DNA of 54,911 nucleotides, taken from DATKSG01 sp035531775 (lineage in GTDB: Bacteria > Actinomycetota > Acidimicrobiia > Acidimicrobiales > UBA8190). The stretch lies in the NCBI GenBank assembly GCA_035531775.1, contig DATKSG010000009.1:1-54911 (forward strand), in the 5' to 3' direction. Numbering within the stretch: the stretch's first letter is position 1; each line of letters starts with the position of its first letter. This document shows, piece by piece, positions 45,478 through 53,621 of the stretch. The notes beneath the pieces are model-generated. The model saw nothing but the letters and a program-made list of their open reading frames with translations, was not told where the DNA came from and did not search any database. The translations under genes were made by a program, and so were the position numbers.

Positions 45478-45930
45478 GGCCCCAGTATCGCTCGCGGATC
45501 GGTGCGGTGCCGGCGCCCCATACTTGGGGATGACTTGGGGATGACGGAGTGGCTTCCTGGGGAGATCAGGGGCAGCGCTGGGGACAGCGTCGAAATTCCT
45601 ATGGAGAACATAGGGATTTCGCGTAGCGGTATTGACCTTCGACGCGCCGCGGCGCAGAGTGTCACCAGCCGGACGACAACGACCAAGCAGAACCCGGAAG
45701 GAACGCCGCAAGGTGGGCCGCCAGGGGAGCGAGGAGACGAGTCCCCGGTCAGGCAGACGGTTCGACGTCGGAAGGTTCCCTGGGACCGGCTGGCGTCACC
45801 CGGAACCGGGGGTCGTCCGACCCTGGGTGACGGGAGAGCCGCCCCTGCCGAGGGCGACTGCCCCGAGGAGCACGGACGGCTTCGGCCGAACCGGCTACTC
45901 GGGGCTTCGCCGCGTCTGGGGCAAGTGGCG
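45478..45930. other. Gene-free, strongly structured 453-bp region
   Basis: No frame here looks like protein. It holds a direct repeat (acttggggatg at 45523-45533 and 45534-45544), a 12-bp stem-loop (45592-45620), and a nested hairpin at 45795-45831: GTCACCC/GGGTGAC enclosing GGGTCG-TC-CGACCC. GC-rich, purine-patchy sequence suggests a structured RNA or a long leader of the cupin gene on the minus strand. I checked by eye for RNase P, tmRNA and SRP RNA hallmarks and found none. Confidence 0.4.
45592..45620. repeat. Inverted repeat, 12-bp arms with one mismatch
   Basis: gaaattcctatg (45592-45603) and catagggatttc (45609-45620) pair except for one T-G position, around the loop gagaa. About 115 bases upstream of the cupin start on the minus strand; could be an operator or a hairpin in RNA. 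Confidence 0.7.
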
Positions 45931-46221
45931 TCAACGAAACGTGAATCGCGTCTCGCCTTGTGGGGGAAGCTCGCCCACCACCACGCCGTCCACACGCGCT
46001 AGCCCCGGCCCCCGGTGGCACCAATCGACCATGGCGCTTACCGCCCGGGCTTCGCCTTCAAAGGCGGCTTCGACGGTGCCGTCGGGCATGTTCCGTACGA
46101 AGCCGACCAATCCCAGGTCGCCGGCCCGCCGAGCACACGAGGCCCGGAAGCCGACTCCTTGCACGCGCCCGGTCACCACCACGTGCCGCCGCACCACTTC
46201 GAGCGGAGCTGTCGTGCTCAT
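45931..46221 (-). CDS. acyP: Acylphosphatase
   Basis: A 96-residue acylphosphatase, hydrolysing acyl phosphates. Catalytic Arg sits in TGRVQGVGFRASC and the Asn in GFVRNMPDGTVEAAFEG. Length is normal for the family. ATG 46221 is 2 bases after the stop of the CDF gene, making it the last gene of the five-gene minus-strand operon. Longer in-frame sequence upstream is shadow of CDF. Confidence 0.93.
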   Translation of the reverse strand: MSTTAPLEVVRRHVVVTGRVQGVGFRASCARRAGDLGLVGFVRNMPDGTVEAAFEGEARAVSAMVDWCHRGPGLARVDGVVVGELPPQGETRFTFR

Positions 46222-46223
46222 CG

Positions 46224-47147
46224 TCAGGGGCGGGCCTTGGGCCGGGGCACCAGGGTGTCCATGAGGCAAGGGTCGTCGTCTCCTTCGACACATCGCTCGC
46301 ACTCGAGCTCCAAGGTGGAGTGGGCGATGGCGAAGGGACCACCCACCGCTTCTTTCACCCGGTCGCCCACCACCTGCGCTTCTTCCAATGTGGGATGGCC
46401 GGCCACCACCACGTGAGCGGAGAGGGCCCGCACCTCGCTCGACAGGCTCCAGACATGGAGGTCGTGGACCTCGGCCACGTCCGGCACCTCGGCCATGGCG
46501 GCTGTCAACGCCTTGAGGTCGACGTCCGGTGGCGTCGACTCGAGCAGCACGGCCACACTCGATCTCATGATCCGATACGCCTCGACGATGATGAGTAGGC
46601 CCACGCCCAGAGAGGCGACAGGGTCGGCCCAGCGCAGAGCCGGATCGACGACGAGAACCACCCCGGCGGCCGCCACGGCCAGGGAGGCGACAGCGTCGGC
46701 CGCCATATGGACGGCGGCGGCACGCATGTTGAGATCCCGGCTCTTCTCGTGCAGGGAGGCGGCCACCGATGCATTGATCACGAAGGCGGCGGCTGCCACC
46801 GCCAGAACGATGGTCCCGTGCACAGGCCTTGGATGGGCGAGACGCTGCAAGCCGGCCACGATGATGCCGGCCGTCACCACGGCGATGACGGCGGCATTGG
46901 CCAATGCGGCGAGGATGGTGCCGCGATGATGTCCGTATGATCGTTGATCGCTGCGTGGTCGCAGCGCCCAACGGACTGCCACCAGAGCCACGCACAGCCC
47001 GGCCACGTCGGTCACGTTGTGGCCGGCATCGGACAGCAGAGCCACCGAATGAGCCAGCAGCCCGCTCACCACCTGGACGACGGCCAGGGCCACGTTGAGC
47101 GCCACCGCCATCGTGAGCCGCCGAGTGCGCCTGGCCTGGCGGTCCAT
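46224..47147 (-). CDS. Cation diffusion facilitator (Zn2+/divalent metal exporter)
   Basis: A 307-residue CDF protein with six helices and a C-terminal cytoplasmic domain. Metal-site motifs are SDAGHNVTD (helix II, H-x3-D) and HMAADAVASL (helix V, H-x3-D), giving HD-HD, as in zinc-type members. The C-terminal domain has HDLHVWSLSSEVRALSAHV and a final ECERCVEGDDDPC, which may bind metal. ATG 47147 is used. GTG 47162, overlapping the upstream stop, is an alternative. Confidence 0.9.
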   Translation of the reverse strand: MDRQARRTRRLTMAVALNVALAVVQVVSGLLAHSVALLSDAGHNVTDVAGLCVALVAVRWALRPRSDQRSYGHHRGTILAALANAAVIAVVTAGIIVAGLQRLAHPRPVHGTIVLAVAAAAFVINASVAASLHEKSRDLNMRAAAVHMAADAVASLAVAAAGVVLVVDPALRWADPVASLGVGLLIIVEAYRIMRSSVAVLLESTPPDVDLKALTAAMAEVPDVAEVHDLHVWSLSSEVRALSAHVVVAGHPTLEEAQVVGDRVKEAVGGPFAIAHSTLELECERCVEGDDDPCLMDTLVPRPKARP

Positions 47148-47158
47148 CGTCCCGCTCG

Positions 47159-48073
47159 TCACTCCTGGTCGGCCCAAAGCCCCTCGGGCCGTTGGCCGTG
47201 CCCGATCATCACGGCTAGCTCGTTGCGCACCACCGGTAGGTCGTCGGCGTGGGTGACCCCGATGCAGCGTCCTTGGCCATGGAGGACCCGCACGGCCTGT
47301 AGGGCAGTGCCCGGGATACGGCCGGTGACCAAATCGCCCACCACCTCGGGGAGAAGGACCTCGTCCACCGACGCCAGCGCCTCACCGACGTTTCCATCGG
47401 GACCCACCTTCGGATGGACGGCGACGACGGATGACTCGAGGACGGGCCAGATCTCCGGCCGCAGGCCCCAGAGGTTCATCGAGACCAGCGTCAGGGGGTC
47501 GAGCTCAGCCGGCTCACGACCGTCGTCGGCCGTGAATCGTCCATCCTCGTGACGCCGGACCAGCTTGCGCTCGACGATGGCTCGGAGCATCCCGTCGTCC
47601 CCCAGCTCGCAGGTCCCCCTGGTCACCGGATCGCCGGTCACGATGGTGTCGGCCAGGCGGTACGCCACGTTGGCATGGTCGGGGGCGGAGACCAGGTGAT
47701 CGGCCAGAAGGCGGAGCGCGGGCACCCCGTAGATGTCGTCGGCATTCACCAGGGCAAAGGGCCGATCGCCCACGAACCGGCGGGCACATAGCGCAGCATG
47801 GGCGGTGCCAAGGGGGACCGGTTGACGCGCCATGTGGGCGACGACCGTCGTGGGCCACGTCTTCTCGACGTGGTACTCGATGGCCGGTCCGGTTTGAGGT
47901 CCGAGCACGAGAACTACGTCACCGAAGCCGGCCGACAAGGCGTCGCTGGCGTTCACGTCGATGAGGGCCTCGCCGTGCAGCCCCACCGGCGCGAGCGGCT
48001 TGCAGCCCCCGTACCGCTTGGCCATGCCGGCGGCCAACATGATGATCACCGGCTTGTCGCTCAGAGTCGGCAT
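47159..48073 (-). CDS. Nucleotidyltransferase (NTP-transferase family)
   Basis: A 304-residue GT-A-fold protein. It starts KPVIIMLAAGMAKRYGG; the usual loop reads L-A-A-G-x-G-x-R, and here the second Gly is replaced (AAGMAKRYGG), so binding may differ. K-P-L-A-P-V, LGTAHAALCARRFV and FALVNADDIYG (metal Asp) follow, as in GlmU/RmlA/GalU relatives. It activates or uses a sugar or choline phosphate in other members. Partners KAS III and thiolase in the operon give no obvious sugar. ATG 48073; GTG 48082 is an alternative that overlaps the upstream stop. Confidence 0.8.
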   Translation of the reverse strand: MPTLSDKPVIIMLAAGMAKRYGGCKPLAPVGLHGEALIDVNASDALSAGFGDVVLVLGPQTGPAIEYHVEKTWPTTVVAHMARQPVPLGTAHAALCARRFVGDRPFALVNADDIYGVPALRLLADHLVSAPDHANVAYRLADTIVTGDPVTRGTCELGDDGMLRAIVERKLVRRHEDGRFTADDGREPAELDPLTLVSMNLWGLRPEIWPVLESSVVAVHPKVGPDGNVGEALASVDEVLLPEVVGDLVTGRIPGTALQAVRVLHGQGRCIGVTHADDLPVVRNELAVMIGHGQRPEGLWADQE

Positions 48074-48078
48074 GTCCC

Positions 48079-49005
48079 TCACCCGCCCCATCGCAGCACG
48101 GCGCTGGCCCACGTCATGCCTCCACCGAAGCCCGAGAGCAATACCGTCGCTCCCCGAGCAAGTCGCCCGGCGTCGAGGGCGTCGCACAGGGCCAAGGGAA
48201 TGGACGCTGATGAGGTGTTGCCGTAGCGGTCGATGGTGACCACACAGCGATCGTCAGGAATGCCGAGCCGTTGGCTGGCGGCAGTGATGATCCGGGCATT
48301 GGCCTGATGAGGGACGAAGAGGTCGACATCGGCCGCCGTCAGCCCGGCTCGCGCCAGCGCGGCGGTGGAGGACTCCACCACGGCGCGTACGGCATGGCGG
48401 AAGATCTCCTTGCCGTTCATGTAGAGGTAGCCGCCTAGGTCACACTTGAGCAGATGGCGAAGTGACCCGTCGGCGCCCAGGTCCCATCCGAGCAGCTGCC
48501 CGGGACCCTCGCATCGCTCGAGGACGACGGCGCCGGCCCCGTCGCCTACCAGCACGGCCAATGTCCGGTCGTCCCAATCGGTGATCTTCGAGAGGGTTTC
48601 GCTGCCGATGACCAGTATCCGATCGGCACCGGCCATGACGAGCCCATGGGCGGCCACCAGCGCGTACACGAAGCCCGAGCAGGCGGCGTTCAGGTCGAAG
48701 GCTCCGCCGGCCACGCCGAGCTCGTGCTGCACGGTGGCCGAAGTCCCGGGCACGATGGCGTCGGGGGTGGTCGTGGCCAGGACCAGCAAGTCGATCTCGT
48801 GGGCGCCGCGCCCGGCCGCCTCCAGGGCCCTGCGTCCGGCCGCCACGGCCAGCCCTGAGGTGGTGCCCCCGATGCGACGCTCTCTGATCCCGGTTCGCTC
48901 GGCGATCCAGGCGTCACTCGTGTCGAGACGTGCCGATAGGTCGTCGTTGGTGACGATCTTGTCGGGGACGGCTGAGCCCCAGCCGGTGATGACGGCGCCG
49001 GACAC
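48079..49005 (-). CDS. 3-oxoacyl-ACP synthase III (FabH-like)
   Basis: A 308-residue KAS III. Cys109 (NAACSGFVYAL), His233 (VPHQANARI) and Asn263 (YGNTSSAS) form the full triad. It condenses an acyl-CoA with malonyl-ACP to start fatty acid or related chains. The lack of acpP, fabD or fabF nearby means it may be a dedicated, non-housekeeping copy. GTG 49005 lies 2 bases after the thiolase stop. Confidence 0.9.
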   Translation of the reverse strand: MSGAVITGWGSAVPDKIVTNDDLSARLDTSDAWIAERTGIRERRIGGTTSGLAVAAGRRALEAAGRGAHEIDLLVLATTTPDAIVPGTSATVQHELGVAGGAFDLNAACSGFVYALVAAHGLVMAGADRILVIGSETLSKITDWDDRTLAVLVGDGAGAVVLERCEGPGQLLGWDLGADGSLRHLLKCDLGGYLYMNGKEIFRHAVRAVVESSTAALARAGLTAADVDLFVPHQANARIITAASQRLGIPDDRCVVTIDRYGNTSSASIPLALCDALDAGRLARGATVLLSGFGGGMTWASAVLRWGG

Positions 49006-49007
49006 GA

Positions 49008-50177
49008 TCAGTCGCGCTGCAGCACGTGGATGGCGACCAGCGCAGCGTCGCGCGCCGAGAGGATGCCCCCGGTATTGACGCTCATGGCCAGTCGCGCTCC
49101 TCGACGTTGACGATTCCCGGCCCGGCCCCGGAGTTGGTTGGTCAGTTCCACCACCTGGCACAACCCGGTGGCCCCCAGCGGATGACCTCGACCCACCAGG
49201 CCCCCACTGGGGTTGACGCAAGGCCCACTGCCGTCAACGGCGGTCACTCCCGCCACAGTGGCGGCGCCGGCATCGCCGGCAGCGAAGAACCCGAGGGACT
49301 CGAGGGCATACAGCTCCTCGGCGCTGGTGGCGTCATGGATCTCCGCCACGTCGATGTCGGTGGGCCCGACGCCGGCTGCCTTCCAAGCCTCCTCCGCCGT
49401 TTCGGCCAGCCGGTCGTGGTAGTCCAGCTCACCGTCGCCCGAGCGCAGAACGCTGGCGGTGACCCGTGGCGCACCGGGCGCCGAACCATTGGCCAGGACC
49501 ACGGCGGCGGCGCCGTCGGTGAATGACGAGCACATGAGGCGGGTGAGGGGCGCCACCACCGTGGGCGAGTCGAGAACCTCGGCGCTGGTCACGGGGGAAC
49601 GGAACTGGGCCAGAGGGTTGAGCGAAGCATGGTGGCGGGCCTTGGCCGCTGTAGCAGCGATCTGCTCGATATTGGTGCCGCGCTCGTCGATTTGGTGGCG
49701 CACCCAGGTGGCGTTCAGACCCATGAGGACGCTGCCGGCGTTGTTGTCGAGCTCCCGCTGCAAGGCGGCGCGCTCGTCAGAAGGGAGACCGTCCTCGATG
49801 CCCGACAGGGTGGCCTGCCTGTCGCCGGTCCACATCTTCTCGACACCCACCACCAACACCGGTGACTGGCCGGCCATGGCGGCCATCACACCGAGGTGCA
49901 AGGCGGAGGAACCACCGGCACAGGAGTTGTCGACGTTCACCACTCCGGTGGTCCCCATGCCGACGCCTCTCAGCCAGGCCTGGCCCCGGATGCAGCCCTG
50001 ATCGCACAGCCGGCCGCCGAGGGCATTGGCCATGACCACAAGGCCGACATCGCCGGGGTTGAGCCCGGCATCGCCGAGCGCCTCGCCCACCACCTGGCGA
50101 ACCATCTCCTCGGGGCCCCGGTCGCGGCGGTCCATCGGCGTCATGCCGATCCCCACGACGCTGACGTCCGACCTCAA
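49008..50177 (-). CDS. Thiolase family protein (SCP-x/acetyl-CoA acetyltransferase-like)
   Basis: A 389-residue thiolase. Nucleophile Cys86 is in VDNSCAGGSSAL. The SCP-x-type motif HDATSAEELYALE and GGLVGRGHPLGATGLCQVVEL supply catalytic His residues. The C-terminal strand reads SVNTGGILSARDAALVAIHVL, without the CG of ordinary thiolases, as in the SCP-x group. The start is TTG 50177 (LRSDVSVVGIGM); no ATG or GTG is closer. First gene of the operon. Confidence 0.88.
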   Translation of the reverse strand: MRSDVSVVGIGMTPMDRRDRGPEEMVRQVVGEALGDAGLNPGDVGLVVMANALGGRLCDQGCIRGQAWLRGVGMGTTGVVNVDNSCAGGSSALHLGVMAAMAGQSPVLVVGVEKMWTGDRQATLSGIEDGLPSDERAALQRELDNNAGSVLMGLNATWVRHQIDERGTNIEQIAATAAKARHHASLNPLAQFRSPVTSAEVLDSPTVVAPLTRLMCSSFTDGAAAVVLANGSAPGAPRVTASVLRSGDGELDYHDRLAETAEEAWKAAGVGPTDIDVAEIHDATSAEELYALESLGFFAAGDAGAATVAGVTAVDGSGPCVNPSGGLVGRGHPLGATGLCQVVELTNQLRGRAGNRQRRGARLAMSVNTGGILSARDAALVAIHVLQRD

Positions 50178-50625
50178 CGCTGCCTCATTTCGCCCCTCGG
50201 GCCCCGCGCTGGCTGCACCGGCTCACTCTCGCGCTCCCAGGGGCCACACCCCATCGTACCGAGGGGCCGTGGAACGGGAGGAGGCCAAGGACGGGGAGCC
50301 GGGGTCGTGGGGCTATACGTCGGCCCATCCTGGGCCGAACAAGATCTGATAAAGCGAGGCTTATAACGACGGGGAAGTATCGAATATAGGGGGAGAGTGG
50401 GCGCGAAATCCCAGTCGGAACGATTCCTCCGCAATGTGCCAGCCGGTGGGCAAAGGTGCAGAACAATCCTCCTATCGTTAGCGGCCCCTGGTTTGGGCCG
50501 AGGTGCGATTTGGCATCTACAGGCTCTAGAAATATGACGCTGAGGTGAACTCTATTGATCTCAAATAGGTGCCACTGATATCTCGGCGTGTTCGATAGGT
50601 GGAGATGGCACGGCACAATGGAGGT
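50178..50625. other. 448-bp gene-free region with two hairpins
   Basis: Divergent intergenic DNA between thiolase and NifU genes. From about 50340 it is less GC-rich than the rest of the window. Hairpins: CGGCCCA-TCC-TGGGCCG at 50321-50337 and CGGCCC-7 nt-GGGCCG at 50482-50500. No convincing protein. It probably holds promoters for both sides and perhaps a leader. Confidence 0.45.
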
Positions 50626-50952
50626 ATGGCCGCACTCACCGACGAGGATCGCGCCGGGCGCGAGTCCGAGCTCCGGGCCTTGATCGAGGTCATGAGGCCG
50701 GCGGTCCAGGCTGACGGTGGCGACCTCGAATTGGTCGCCTTCGACGTCGCCGCCGGCACGGTCGAGGTGCAGCTGCAGGGAGCCTGCAGTTCCTGTGCCA
50801 TCTCGTCGGCCACGTTGCAGGGAGGCGTCGAGCGCATCCTGCGCGGCCGCCTGGCCTGGGTCACCGAGGTGACCGGTGGGGTGGACGAGTCGGCTGACCC
50901 GCTCGAGAGCGCCGCTCTGGGCCAGGGCGGCTACGTACCCCGCTTCTCCTGA
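50626..50952 (+). CDS. NifU-like C-terminal domain iron-sulfur scaffold protein
   Basis: A 108-residue stand-alone NifU C-terminal domain. IEVMRPAVQADGGDLELVAF and GACSSCAISSATLQGGVERIL (the CxxC that carries a [4Fe-4S] cluster) are hallmark. It acts in Fe-S cluster assembly or delivery. The start is uncertain: ATG 50626 has GGAGG only one base away, and ATG 50605 is in frame 21 bases upstream. Confidence 0.9.
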   Translation: MAALTDEDRAGRESELRALIEVMRPAVQADGGDLELVAFDVAAGTVEVQLQGACSSCAISSATLQGGVERILRGRLAWVTEVTGGVDESADPLESAALGQGGYVPRFS

Positions 50953-51030
50953 GGCACTCCGGCGGCGCGCCGGTTCCAGAACTCCTCGCCGCACCCCATT
51001 GGCGGAGCCGCCTCCTCCGGGCCGGTGCAC

Positions 51031-51055
51031 ATTCGTTAGCAGAACTAATTAGAAT
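51031..51055. promoter_or_regulatory. Candidate MarR operator
   Basis: attcgttagcagaactaattagaat lies just before the MarR start (51064). CTAATTAG (51045-51052) is a perfect 8-bp palindrome, and ATTC..TTAG / CTAA..GAAT arms form a looser outer dyad. AT-rich dyads immediately upstream of marR genes are typical autoregulatory sites. Confidence 0.5.
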
Positions 51056-51063
51056 AGAGAACG

Positions 51064-51507
51064 ATGACCCCGGTTCTGGAGCCCGCCGACACCCAAACCG
51101 AGTTGGCCGCCCGTCTGCGCCTGGCCATCACCCGCCTGTACCGGCCGTTGCGCCAGCAGGTTGCCGGCGGCTTGACCCCGTCACAGATCTCGGCCCTGGC
51201 CGCCGCCGAGCGGCTAGGGCGTCCCACCCTCGGTGAGCTGGCCGCCGTGGAGCAGGTGCAGCCGCCGAGCATGACGCGCCTGATCGTGGGCTTGGAAGCC
51301 GCCGGCCACGTGACCCGGTCGGTGGATCCCGCCGACGGCCGAGTCGTGCGCGTCGAGGTCACACCCGAGGGTCGCCGAACGCTGCAGCGCAGCCGCTCGT
51401 TGCGCAACGCCCTCCTCGTGCGCCGCCTGCGGCGCCTCACGCCGACCGAGCGCGACCAGCTCGAGCAGTTGGTCCGTCTGCTCGAGCGCTTGGTGGAGGA
51501 GGGATGA
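51064..51507 (+). CDS. MarR-family transcriptional regulator
   Basis: A 147-residue winged-helix repressor: LTPSQISALAAAERLGRPTLGELAAVEQVQPPSMTRLIVGLEAAGHVTRSVDPADGRVVRVEVTPEGRRTL is the complete MarR DNA-binding and wing region, including the DxR (DPADGR) of the wing. GTGA-type overlap with the MFS gene means they are co-translated. It probably represses that exporter and itself in the absence of a ligand. Confidence 0.93.
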   Translation: MTPVLEPADTQTELAARLRLAITRLYRPLRQQVAGGLTPSQISALAAAERLGRPTLGELAAVEQVQPPSMTRLIVGLEAAGHVTRSVDPADGRVVRVEVTPEGRRTLQRSRSLRNALLVRRLRRLTPTERDQLEQLVRLLERLVEEG

Positions 51508-52793
51508 CCCCGTTGCGCGTGGTGGCGTCGTCAACCTTCCGATCGCTGCGGGTGCGGAACTACCGGCTGTATTTCATCGCTCAGAGCATCTCCGTGAGCG
51601 GGACGTGGATGCAGACGGTGGCCCAGGCGTGGCTGGTGCTGCGTTTGGCTCCCCCGGCCCACCAGGGTATAGACCTCGGGTTGGTTACAGCGCTCCAATT
51701 CCTCCCCATGCTGCTCTTCGGCACCTACGGCGGCCTGGTGGCCGATCGTGTCGACAAGCGGCGCCTGCTCTATTGCACCCAGACCGCAGCCGGGATCCTG
51801 GCTCTGGTGCTGGGGTTGCTCACAGCGACGCACGCCGTCCACCTGTGGCAGGTTTTCGTGCTCGCCTCGCTGTTGGGTTTCGTCAACATGATGGACAACC
51901 CGGCTCGCCAGACCTTCGTGCTCGAGATGGTGGGACGCCAAGACCTGCCCAACGCCGTGAGCTTGAACAGCGTTGTCATGAACTCGGCTCGGGTCATCGG
52001 CCCGGCCATCGGCGGTCTGCTCATCGCCTTCGTCGGTCTGGCTGTTTGCTTCGAGGCCAACGCCGCTTCCTACTTGGCTGTCATAGCCGGTCTGGCGCTG
52101 ATGCGCCGGGGCGAGCTCCACCCGTCGGCCCCGGTACTGCGGGCTCGGGGCCAGCTACGCCAGGGCCTGCGCTACGTGTGGAATACCCCGGGGCTGCGTG
52201 ATCCATTGGTCCTGGTGGCGGTGGTGGGGACCCTGGCCTACAACTTCCAGGTCGTCCTGGCTCTGTTCTCGAAGTTCACGTTCCACGGGGGAGCAGGCAC
52301 GTACTCGGCCCTGACCTCCGCCATGGGCGGGGGAGCCGTGATAGGCGGGCTGGTGGTGGCCGGGCGCAACCGGCCCAACATCCACCGGCTCACAGCCATC
52401 GGCCTGGGATTCGGTGCTCTCATAATGGCCGTGGCCCTGAGCCCGGACCTGGTGGTCGCCCTCATCATGCTGGTGCCCATGGGCGCGCTGTCCATCGCCT
52501 TCATCGCCACGGCCAATGCCACCTTGCAGCTGCGGGCCGATCCCTCCATGCGGGGCCGGGTCATGGCCCTGTACGCCATCGCCTTTCTCGGCACAACGCC
52601 CATCGGCAGCCCGCTGGTGGGCTGGATTTCCCAGCAGAGCAGCCCTCGTGTGGCTCTGGCCGTGGGGGCGCTGTCCACGGTGGCGGCCTCTGGGCTCACC
52701 CGCCGGCGCCACCGCCGGGAGCACGAGCGTGGCGCGACTGCTCCCGTCGTGGTCAGCGAAGCCGAGCCGGGGACCGAGATGGGCGTCGCCTAG
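51504..52793 (+). CDS. MFS exporter (EntS/MFS_3-like)
   Basis: A 429-residue major facilitator with about eleven or twelve helices. FRSLRVRNYRLYFIAQSISVSGTWMQTVAQAWLVLRL starts the family's typical N-terminus, and the A-motif-like GGLVADRVDKRRLL and the LGFVNMMDNPARQTFVLEMVGR loop follow. Relatives export enterobactin, macrolides or other small molecules. ATG overlaps the marR stop. The tail (about 395-429) is hydrophilic. Confidence 0.9.
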   Translation: MTPLRVVASSTFRSLRVRNYRLYFIAQSISVSGTWMQTVAQAWLVLRLAPPAHQGIDLGLVTALQFLPMLLFGTYGGLVADRVDKRRLLYCTQTAAGILALVLGLLTATHAVHLWQVFVLASLLGFVNMMDNPARQTFVLEMVGRQDLPNAVSLNSVVMNSARVIGPAIGGLLIAFVGLAVCFEANAASYLAVIAGLALMRRGELHPSAPVLRARGQLRQGLRYVWNTPGLRDPLVLVAVVGTLAYNFQVVLALFSKFTFHGGAGTYSALTSAMGGGAVIGGLVVAGRNRPNIHRLTAIGLGFGALIMAVALSPDLVVALIMLVPMGALSIAFIATANATLQLRADPSMRGRVMALYAIAFLGTTPIGSPLVGWISQQSSPRVALAVGALSTVAASGLTRRRHRREHERGATAPVVVSEAEPGTEMGVA

Positions 52794-52802
52794 CCCGTTA
52801 GC

Positions 52803-53621
52803 GTGGGCAACGCAGTCGACCGAAAGAGAGACAGGGTGGCCCCACACGACCGTCGCCTTGGCCGGCGGGCCGGTGCCTGGGCAGCCGGTGCCGCCGGGGC
52901 GGCCACCTTCGCCCATTTCCTGCCCAGTGTTTGCGTGCTCGGCCAGTGGTCGCCGGTTCGGCTGCGGGCGTTGCCCGGCGGATGGTGTCGCTGGTGGGGA
53001 CCGCCGGGGAGCGCCCACGTGGCCCTGACCTTCGACGACGGTCCGTCGCCCGATACCACGCCGCGCACGCTCGACCTGCTCGACGACCTGGGCATGCGGG
53101 CCACGTTCTTCGTCCTGGGCTCGCAAGCCGAGTACCACCCCGAACTGGTGGCCGAGCTGCGACGACGAGGACACGGAGTCGGGTCCCATGGCTATCGCCA
53201 CGAGCACCATCTCCTGCGCACGCCGGGCTGGATCCGCCAGGACATGGCAGCGGCAGTGGCCGCCATCGAGGCCACGGGCGAGCGTCCCCGGTGGTACCGC
53301 CCCGCCTACGGCCAGCTCACGGCCCGCACCGTGCTCGAGGCCCGGCGCCACGACATGGAGGTCGTGCTGTGGTCGGTATGGGGCCACGAGTGGTCCGAGA
53401 CCGACCCTGAGCCGGTCATGGCCCGTCTGTCGCCCGGGCTCCAACCCGGCGCCATCGTCCTGCTGCACGACAACGACGTGAGCTGCCCGCCCGGCACGGC
53501 GGCGGTCACCCACCGGAGCCTCGAGCTGTTGGCCGGAGCGCTCGCCGACCGGGGGCTGCAGGCGGTGGACCTCGACACCCTCTTCGAGGTGGCGCCGGCC
53601 GCCGAGCCGGTGTCGTGGTGA
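52803..53621 (+). CDS. Polysaccharide deacetylase (NodB domain)
   Basis: A 272-residue carbohydrate esterase 4 protein. A hydrophobic stretch near residues 25-45 may be an anchor. NodB motifs: TFDDGP (catalytic and metal Asp), GSHGYRHEHH (metal His pair), RPAYGQ, ALWSVWGHEW and VLLHDN. Likely acts on cell-wall or exopolysaccharide N-acetyl groups. GTG 52803 or GTG 52836 could start it. Stop overlaps the glycosyltransferase gene. Confidence 0.88.
   Translation: MGNAVDRKRDRVAPHDRRLGRRAGAWAAGAAGAATFAHFLPSVCVLGQWSPVRLRALPGGWCRWWGPPGSAHVALTFDDGPSPDTTPRTLDLLDDLGMRATFFVLGSQAEYHPELVAELRRRGHGVGSHGYRHEHHLLRTPGWIRQDMAAAVAAIEATGERPRWYRPAYGQLTARTVLEARRHDMEVVLWSVWGHEWSETDPEPVMARLSPGLQPGAIVLLHDNDVSCPPGTAAVTHRSLELLAGALADRGLQAVDLDTLFEVAPAAEPVSW

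Noticed and set aside
45541..45930. RNase P RNA, tmRNA, SRP RNA or cobalamin riboswitch in the structured gap
   Set aside because: No GAAAGTCC or ACAGAAA (RNase P), no tRNA-like end (tmRNA), no SRP domain IV core and no B12 box. Only a short AGGAGAC match to the cobalamin consensus, which is not enough.
45502..46264. Two plus-strand frames (from 45502 and 45632)
   Set aside because: Arg/Pro/Gly/Ser-rich with no domain pattern, crossing the antisense of acylphosphatase; treated as non-coding.
50185..51030. 281-codon minus-strand frame across the nifU region
   Set aside because: Antisense to the NifU-domain gene and rich in His/Arg/Leu as shadow frames are; no motif found.
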